Shown: positions 59,737 through 64,000 of the stretch, piece after piece | Layout of the letters: each line of letters opens with the position of its first letter | Numbering within the stretch: the stretch's first letter is position 1 | NCBI RefSeq assembly: GCF_050433385.1 | Contig: NZ_JBNPXI010000003.1 | Coordinates: 1 to 64,000, forward strand | Direction of reading: 5' to 3' | Length of the DNA: 64,000 bases | Source: Brassicibacter mesophilus | Lineage (GTDB): Bacteria > Bacillota > Clostridia > Tissierellales > Proteiniboraceae | Position numbers and translations under genes: made by a program | The notes under the pieces: generated by a model | Seen by the model: the letters and a program-made list of their open reading frames with translations, nothing else | Database searches by the model: none | Told to the model about the DNA's origin: nothing

Positions 59737-60918
59737 ATGAACAACTCAAAAGCTACTGATGAAGTTATACCAAAGGAAATGTGGGAGAGACTTAGCGAAA
59801 CTGAAAAGGATAATGAAGCTATTTCTAGAAAAAGCCTCACTTATTTCCAAGATGCATGGAGAAGATTAAGGCAGAATAAGTTAGCTATGGTTGGACTTGT
59901 TGTAGTCATTTTATTGATATTAATTGCTGTATTTGGTCCATTTTTTTCAAAATATAGCTATTCTGATCAGACGTTAGAGTATGCAAGTCTGACTCCTAAA
60001 TTAGACCTGCATAAAATTTCAGATAATAGTTTTGTACATTTAGCTAATGGCCTTAGGCTTTACGAAGTAACAAAAAAAGGAGAGGTTTTGCAGTTTTTGA
60101 GCCCTATTGAACAAAACCTTACACAAAAGCTTAAGGTTTATGAAGTAGATGGAAATAAAGTTATTCTAGATTTTAGTCAGAAACCATTTAAGTTGCTAAA
60201 TGAAAATAAAGAACAGTATTCATATTACAAAAAAGTATGGAACAAAACTTATATTTTAGGCTCAGATGATCTTGGCAGAGATATGCTGACAAGAGTTATT
60301 CATGGTGCGAGGATATCACTGTTAATCGCATTTATAGCTACTTTTGTAAACTTTTTTATTGGAATACTATATGGAGGAATAGCTGGATATGCGGGCGGAA
60401 GGATTGATAATATAATGATGCGAATTGTTGATATTATTAGCACTATTCCATTGATGCTTTATGTGATTTTATTAATGGTAGTGCTGGGCTCTGGACTTAA
60501 ACCTATAATTATAGCTCTAGGCTCAGTTTTTTGGGTAAACATGGCAAGAATAGTCAGAGGACAGGTGTTAAGTTTAAAAGAGCAAGAATTTGTATTAGCA
60601 GCCAAGACTATTGGAGCGAGCCATTTCAGAATCTTAATAAGACATCTGCTTCCAAATGCTATGGGTCCTATAATAGTTTCTATGATGATGATGATTCCAA
60701 CAGCAATATTTGTTGAAGCATTTTTAAGCTTTATAGGGTTAGGAGTTTCAGCACCAAAAGCTTCATGGGGAACGTTAGCTAATGATGCTCTAGGTGCGTT
60801 ACGTTCATATCCGCATCAATTATTTTCTCCAGCTATTGCAATATGTATTACAATGTTAGCATTTAACTTCTTGGGTGATGGCTTAAGAGATGCCCTAGAC
60901 CCTCGATTACGTAAATAG
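59737..60918 (+). CDS. oppC: Oligopeptide ABC transporter permease OppC, operon 2, with extracellular insert
   Basis: A 393-residue permease, about 85 residues longer than the operon 1 protein. The extra part lies between helix 1 (LAMVGLVVVILLILIAVFGP) and the conserved LGSDDLGRDMLTR, where about 100 residues (SYSDQTLEYASLTPKLDLHK to YYKKVWNKTYI) form an extracellular beta-rich insert that could help dock OppA. Later part: EFVLAAKTIGASHFRILIRH (EAA loop). AAAGGAGGG precedes ATG 59737. Confidence 0.9.
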   Translation: MNNSKATDEVIPKEMWERLSETEKDNEAISRKSLTYFQDAWRRLRQNKLAMVGLVVVILLILIAVFGPFFSKYSYSDQTLEYASLTPKLDLHKISDNSFVHLANGLRLYEVTKKGEVLQFLSPIEQNLTQKLKVYEVDGNKVILDFSQKPFKLLNENKEQYSYYKKVWNKTYILGSDDLGRDMLTRVIHGARISLLIAFIATFVNFFIGILYGGIAGYAGGRIDNIMMRIVDIISTIPLMLYVILLMVVLGSGLKPIIIALGSVFWVNMARIVRGQVLSLKEQEFVLAAKTIGASHFRILIRHLLPNAMGPIIVSMMMMIPTAIFVEAFLSFIGLGVSAPKASWGTLANDALGALRSYPHQLFSPAIAICITMLAFNFLGDGLRDALDPRLRK

Positions 60919-60933
60919 AAATGAGGTGAAAAT

Positions 60934-61953
60934 ATGAGAGAAAAACTATTAGAAGTAAATAATCTAAAAACCTCCTTTTTTACTCATCTAGGAGAAGTTC
61001 AAGCGGTTCGTGGAGTTAGCTTTAGTCTTAAGAAAGGAGAAGCTATAGGCATAGTTGGAGAGTCAGGTAGTGGAAAGAGCGTTACTGCCCTATCTGTTAT
61101 GAAGCTTCTTCAATACCCAGGTAAAATTGTAGATGGAGAAATCATATTTAAAGGACAGGATATAGTTAATTTCCCAAATAAAGAAATGTTGAAGATAAGA
61201 GGTAATGAAATAGCCATGATATTTCAAGATCCTATGACATCTCTAAATCCAGTATATACAATAGGTAACCAGATAGTCGAAGCAATAGTAAGGCACCAAA
61301 AACTTAGCAGAAAAGAAGCTGGAAAAAGAGCTGGTGAAATGCTAAAGCTTGTTGGTATACCATCTCCAGAGAAAAGAATTAACAGCTATCCCCATGAATT
61401 CAGTGGGGGTATGAGACAAAGAGCTATGATAGCTATAGCTTTATCATGTCAGCCAGATTTATTAATAGCTGATGAACCGACTACGGCACTAGATGTTACT
61501 ATTCAGGATCAAATATTAAAGCTAATGAAAGAGCTAAAGGAAAAGATAGATACTTCAATTATTCTTATAACTCATGATTTAGGTGTGGTTGCAGATGTAT
61601 GCTCAAGAATTGTTGTTATGTATGGTGGACTAATTATGGAAGAGGGTACTTCAAGAGATATATTTTACAATCCTAAGCATCCATATACCATGGGTTTACT
61701 AAAGTCTATACCAAGGCTTGATTTAGGGCAAAAGAAGAGGCTTATTCCTATACCTGGTTCACCACCTGATTTATTGAAACCACCAAAGGGGTGTCCATTT
61801 GTTGAAAGATGCTCTTATGCAATGAAAATATGTAGTGAAAGGTTACCACAGTTTTATTATATTGATGAAACTCATAAGGCTATGTGCTGGCTATTACATC
61901 AAGATGCACCGAGGGTTGAGTTAGATACAGGTGTGAAGAAGGGGGTTGTGTAA
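60934..61953 (+). CDS. oppD: Oligopeptide ABC transporter ATPase OppD, operon 2
   Basis: A 339-residue ATPase with Walker A GESGSGKS, IFQDPMTSLNPVYTIG, signature FSGGMRQRAMIAIALSC, Walker B LLIADEPTTALDVT, H-loop LITHDLG, and the C-terminal CPFVERCSYAMKIC iron-sulfur motif. ATG 60934 with GAGGTG upstream. The stop overlaps the oppF start (TAATG). Confidence 0.93.
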   Translation: MREKLLEVNNLKTSFFTHLGEVQAVRGVSFSLKKGEAIGIVGESGSGKSVTALSVMKLLQYPGKIVDGEIIFKGQDIVNFPNKEMLKIRGNEIAMIFQDPMTSLNPVYTIGNQIVEAIVRHQKLSRKEAGKRAGEMLKLVGIPSPEKRINSYPHEFSGGMRQRAMIAIALSCQPDLLIADEPTTALDVTIQDQILKLMKELKEKIDTSIILITHDLGVVADVCSRIVVMYGGLIMEEGTSRDIFYNPKHPYTMGLLKSIPRLDLGQKKRLIPIPGSPPDLLKPPKGCPFVERCSYAMKICSERLPQFYYIDETHKAMCWLLHQDAPRVELDTGVKKGVV

Positions 61954-62942
61954 TGTCTAAGTCTAATGAAGCAACACTACTTCGAGTAAAAAATCTTAAA
62001 AAGTACTTTCCTGCAAAAAGAGGATTTTTCGGTAAAAATATTCTTTATACTAAAGCAGTTGATGATATAAGTTTTGATATTAAGAAAGGAGAAACCTTTG
62101 GCCTTGTTGGAGAGTCTGGCTGCGGCAAAACAACTACAGGCAGGTGCATAATAAGACTGTATGACATTACAGATGGAGAAGTGTACTTTAATGGAAAAGA
62201 AATTGGTAAGGCAAAGGAACGTGATTTAAAATATCTTAGAAAAGAGTTCCAAATGATTTTTCAAGATCCATATGCTTCGTTAAATTCGAGAATGACAGTT
62301 AGTGATATTATAGGAGAACCTTTAGAAATACATAATATTGCAAGTGGGAAGGAAAGACAAGAATTAGTATATGAGCTTCTACACAGGGTTGGGTTAAGTA
62401 AAGATCATGCTAATAGATTTCCACATGAGTTCAGTGGGGGCCAAAGACAACGTATAGGTATAGCAAGAGCATTAGCAGTTGGACCGAGCTTTATAGTGTG
62501 CGATGAGCCAATATCAGCATTAGATGTATCTATACAGGCGCAGGTTGTAAATATGCTTGAAGATTTACAAAAAGATTTAGGACTTACCTATCTGTTTGTA
62601 GCACATGATTTATCAATGGTAAAACATATATCAGACAGAATCGGTGTAATGTATCTTGGGAAAATGGTAGAGATAGCGTCAAGTCACGAACTTTATGAAA
62701 GCCCAATACACCCTTATACTCAAGCATTGTTGTCAGCGATTCCAATACCAGATCCAGATATAACTGCAAAAAGACAGACTGTAGTGCTAGAAGGAGATGT
62801 TCCAAGTCCAATAAATCCACCTTCAGGGTGTAGATTCAGAACAAGATGCAAATACGCAATGGATATATGCAAAGAAGAGGAACCACAGCTTGCTAACATT
62901 GGAACAGAGCATTTTGTTGCGTGTCATATAGCTGGTAGATAG
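61953..62942 (+). CDS. oppF: Oligopeptide ABC transporter ATPase OppF, operon 2
   Basis: A 329-residue ATPase. Walker A GESGCGKTT, FQDPYASLNSRMTV, signature FSGGQRQRIGIARALAV, Walker B FIVCDEPISALDVS, C-terminal GCRFRTRCKYAMDIC. Compared with operon 1 OppF it has an eight- to ten-residue loop (PAKRGFFGKNILYTK) before the first strand. ATG 61953 overlaps the oppD stop. Confidence 0.93.
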   Translation: MSKSNEATLLRVKNLKKYFPAKRGFFGKNILYTKAVDDISFDIKKGETFGLVGESGCGKTTTGRCIIRLYDITDGEVYFNGKEIGKAKERDLKYLRKEFQMIFQDPYASLNSRMTVSDIIGEPLEIHNIASGKERQELVYELLHRVGLSKDHANRFPHEFSGGQRQRIGIARALAVGPSFIVCDEPISALDVSIQAQVVNMLEDLQKDLGLTYLFVAHDLSMVKHISDRIGVMYLGKMVEIASSHELYESPIHPYTQALLSAIPIPDPDITAKRQTVVLEGDVPSPINPPSGCRFRTRCKYAMDICKEEEPQLANIGTEHFVACHIAGR

Positions 62943-63007
62943 ATAAAGTGTTTGATAAAGCATAAAGCTTTATTAATAAAAAAGAAATTAAAAGGGGGAT
63001 ATTGTTT

Positions 63008-64000
63008 ATGATTAAAAAAGCATTATCGTTGTTGCTAATCTTAGCTCTAATGTTGACTGCTTTTGCTGCATGTGGTCGCGACGAGCCAGCTCCAGCTAAT
63101 GAAACTGAACAGCAAACAACTGAAGAAGAGAGTACACAACAAGAAGAACAGCAGGAAGAGACTAAGGATGTGCCACAGGTACTTACCTATAACATGGGTG
63201 ACGAACCAGAGACTCTAGACCCAGGAAAGGCTACAGAAAATGTTGGAATCAATATTCTTGGTAATACTAGTGAAGGGCTAACTAGAGTAAGCAAAGAGGG
63301 CAGTCCTGAACCAGGTGTAGCAGAAAAATGGGATATAAGTGAGGATGGAAGTGAATATATTTTCTATCTAAGAAAAGATGCAAAATGGTCAGATGGTAAA
63401 CCAGTAACAGCAAATGATTTTGTTTACTCATGGAGAAGAGTATTAAACCCAGAAACTGCTGCAGATTATGCATATTTTCTATATCCAGTGCTAAATGCAG
63501 AAGCTGCAAATACTGGAGAAGTTAGTGTTGAGGAGATTGGAATAGAGGCTGTAGATGAGTATACTTTAAAAATAAAACTCGACAAGCCTGTAAACTATTT
63601 TCTATCACTATGTACTTTTATTACAACCTACCCAGTTAGACAGGATGTAGTTGAAGCAGATCCAGAAGGATGGGGCTTATCAGACAACGGGATTATAAGC
63701 AATGGTCCATTTTACGTGAAGGAATGGAAGCATAATGAAAAGGTAATAATGGTCAAAAATCCAAACTATTGGGATGCTGAAAATGTTAAACTCGATGAGT
63801 TTACTATGACTTTAATCAATGAAGAGTCTACAGCGTTAGCAGCATTTGAATCTGGTGACATAGATGGTAGCGATACCGTTCCAGTAGCTGAAATTCCAAG
63901 ACTGTTAGCAGAAAGCGATGAGTTTTATATACTACCTAATCTAAGTTTGTATTACTACGTATTTAATAACAGTGCACCGCCATTTGATAATGAAAAAGTT
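63008..64000 (+). CDS. oppA: Oligopeptide-binding lipoprotein OppA, operon 2 (cut by window end)
   Basis: 331 codons are visible, open to the window end. Signal and lipobox (LTAFAAC), then a Glu/Gln/Thr-rich linker (EQQTTEEESTQQEEQQEETK). SBP_bac_5 blocks: GDEPETLDPGKATENVGIN, LRKDAKWSDGKPVTANDFVY, SWRRVLNPETAADYAYF and MVKNPNYWDAENVKL. It is clearly more distant from the three oppA copies of operon 1 than they are from each other. AAAGGGGGATATTG precedes ATG 63008. Confidence 0.9.
   Translation, partial: MIKKALSLLLILALMLTAFAACGRDEPAPANETEQQTTEEESTQQEEQQEETKDVPQVLTYNMGDEPETLDPGKATENVGINILGNTSEGLTRVSKEGSPEPGVAEKWDISEDGSEYIFYLRKDAKWSDGKPVTANDFVYSWRRVLNPETAADYAYFLYPVLNAEAANTGEVSVEEIGIEAVDEYTLKIKLDKPVNYFLSLCTFITTYPVRQDVVEADPEGWGLSDNGIISNGPFYVKEWKHNEKVIMVKNPNYWDAENVKLDEFTMTLINEESTALAAFESGDIDGSDTVPVAEIPRLLAESDEFYILPNLSLYYYVFNNSAPPFDNEKV

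Overview
The window is A+T-rich, mostly plus-strand DNA from an anaerobic, endospore-forming Firmicute of the Clostridia (Clostridia/Tissierellia-like). The evidence is gene content: the pcrA-ligA pair, a GerKB-type germination permease, GerM-domain, Spo0E-like and YjcZ-like sporulation genes, strong Shine-Dalgarno sites with frequent GTG/TTG starts, a T-box leader, an orange-protein/Mrp-type MinD cluster, a UGA-encoded selenocysteine protein and heavy investment in oligopeptide uptake. One 98-base assembly gap (25981-26078) lies inside a tandem repeat.

Layout. 107-2511: end of a Tn554-like transposon (tyrosine recombinase plus TnpC-like protein) and a frameshifted kinase. 2636-7068: pcrA and ligA; PcrA has an extra segment after Walker A. 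7865-17580: opp operon 1 (oppBCDF) followed by three tandem oppA paralogues, each with its own terminator. 17687-25637: a hidden Cys-rich mini-gene, an unknown protein overlapping an AIR-synthase-like gene, a cell-wall amidase, DUF2179 and GerM proteins, then rph-rdgB-phosphodiesterase. 25680-26698: tRNA operon (Arg, His, Lys, Leu, Gly) interrupted by chimeric repeats made of 5' tRNA pieces joined to a shared hairpin module. 26963-35319: MerR regulator and two flavoproteins, a hydrolase, methyltransferase, tRNA-Arg, several small minus-strand genes including Spo0E-like, a second amidase and a GNAT enzyme.

35514-41917 is the most interesting region: a compact peptide (RiPP) locus that seems undescribed. 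Two tiny precursor-like genes with homologous N-termini (28 and 35 codons) each sit directly upstream of their own radical SAM maturase, with a hairpin between peptide and enzyme. One ABC exporter follows and a SAM methyltransferase is divergent. 

42042-48945: a secreted protein with a beta-pore-toxin-like pattern, GerKB, a YjcZ-like peptide, a structured leader RNA before a pyrroline-5-carboxylate dehydrogenase, a leaderless BtuF-like protein, and a TrpX-like lipoprotein behind a classical attenuator with an 18-residue leader peptide. 49004-53632: a Mrp/NifX/MinD-ferredoxin/NifU/Fur/DUF134 operon whose promoter is embedded in a perfect 27-bp inverted repeat. 54270-55145: Trp-specific T-box and tryptophan transporter. 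55303-58571: a self-contained sigma-54 module (UAS, -24/-12 promoter, cysteine desulfidase-like enzyme, selenocysteine glutaredoxin-like protein, sigma-54 activator). 58803-64000: second opp operon; its oppA runs off the window.

The genes suggest a peptide- and amino-acid-fermenting lifestyle: peptides enter through two Opp systems, and amino-acid use is controlled by a T-box, an attenuator and a sigma-54 activator. All family assignments are from reading motifs; no database search was possible.
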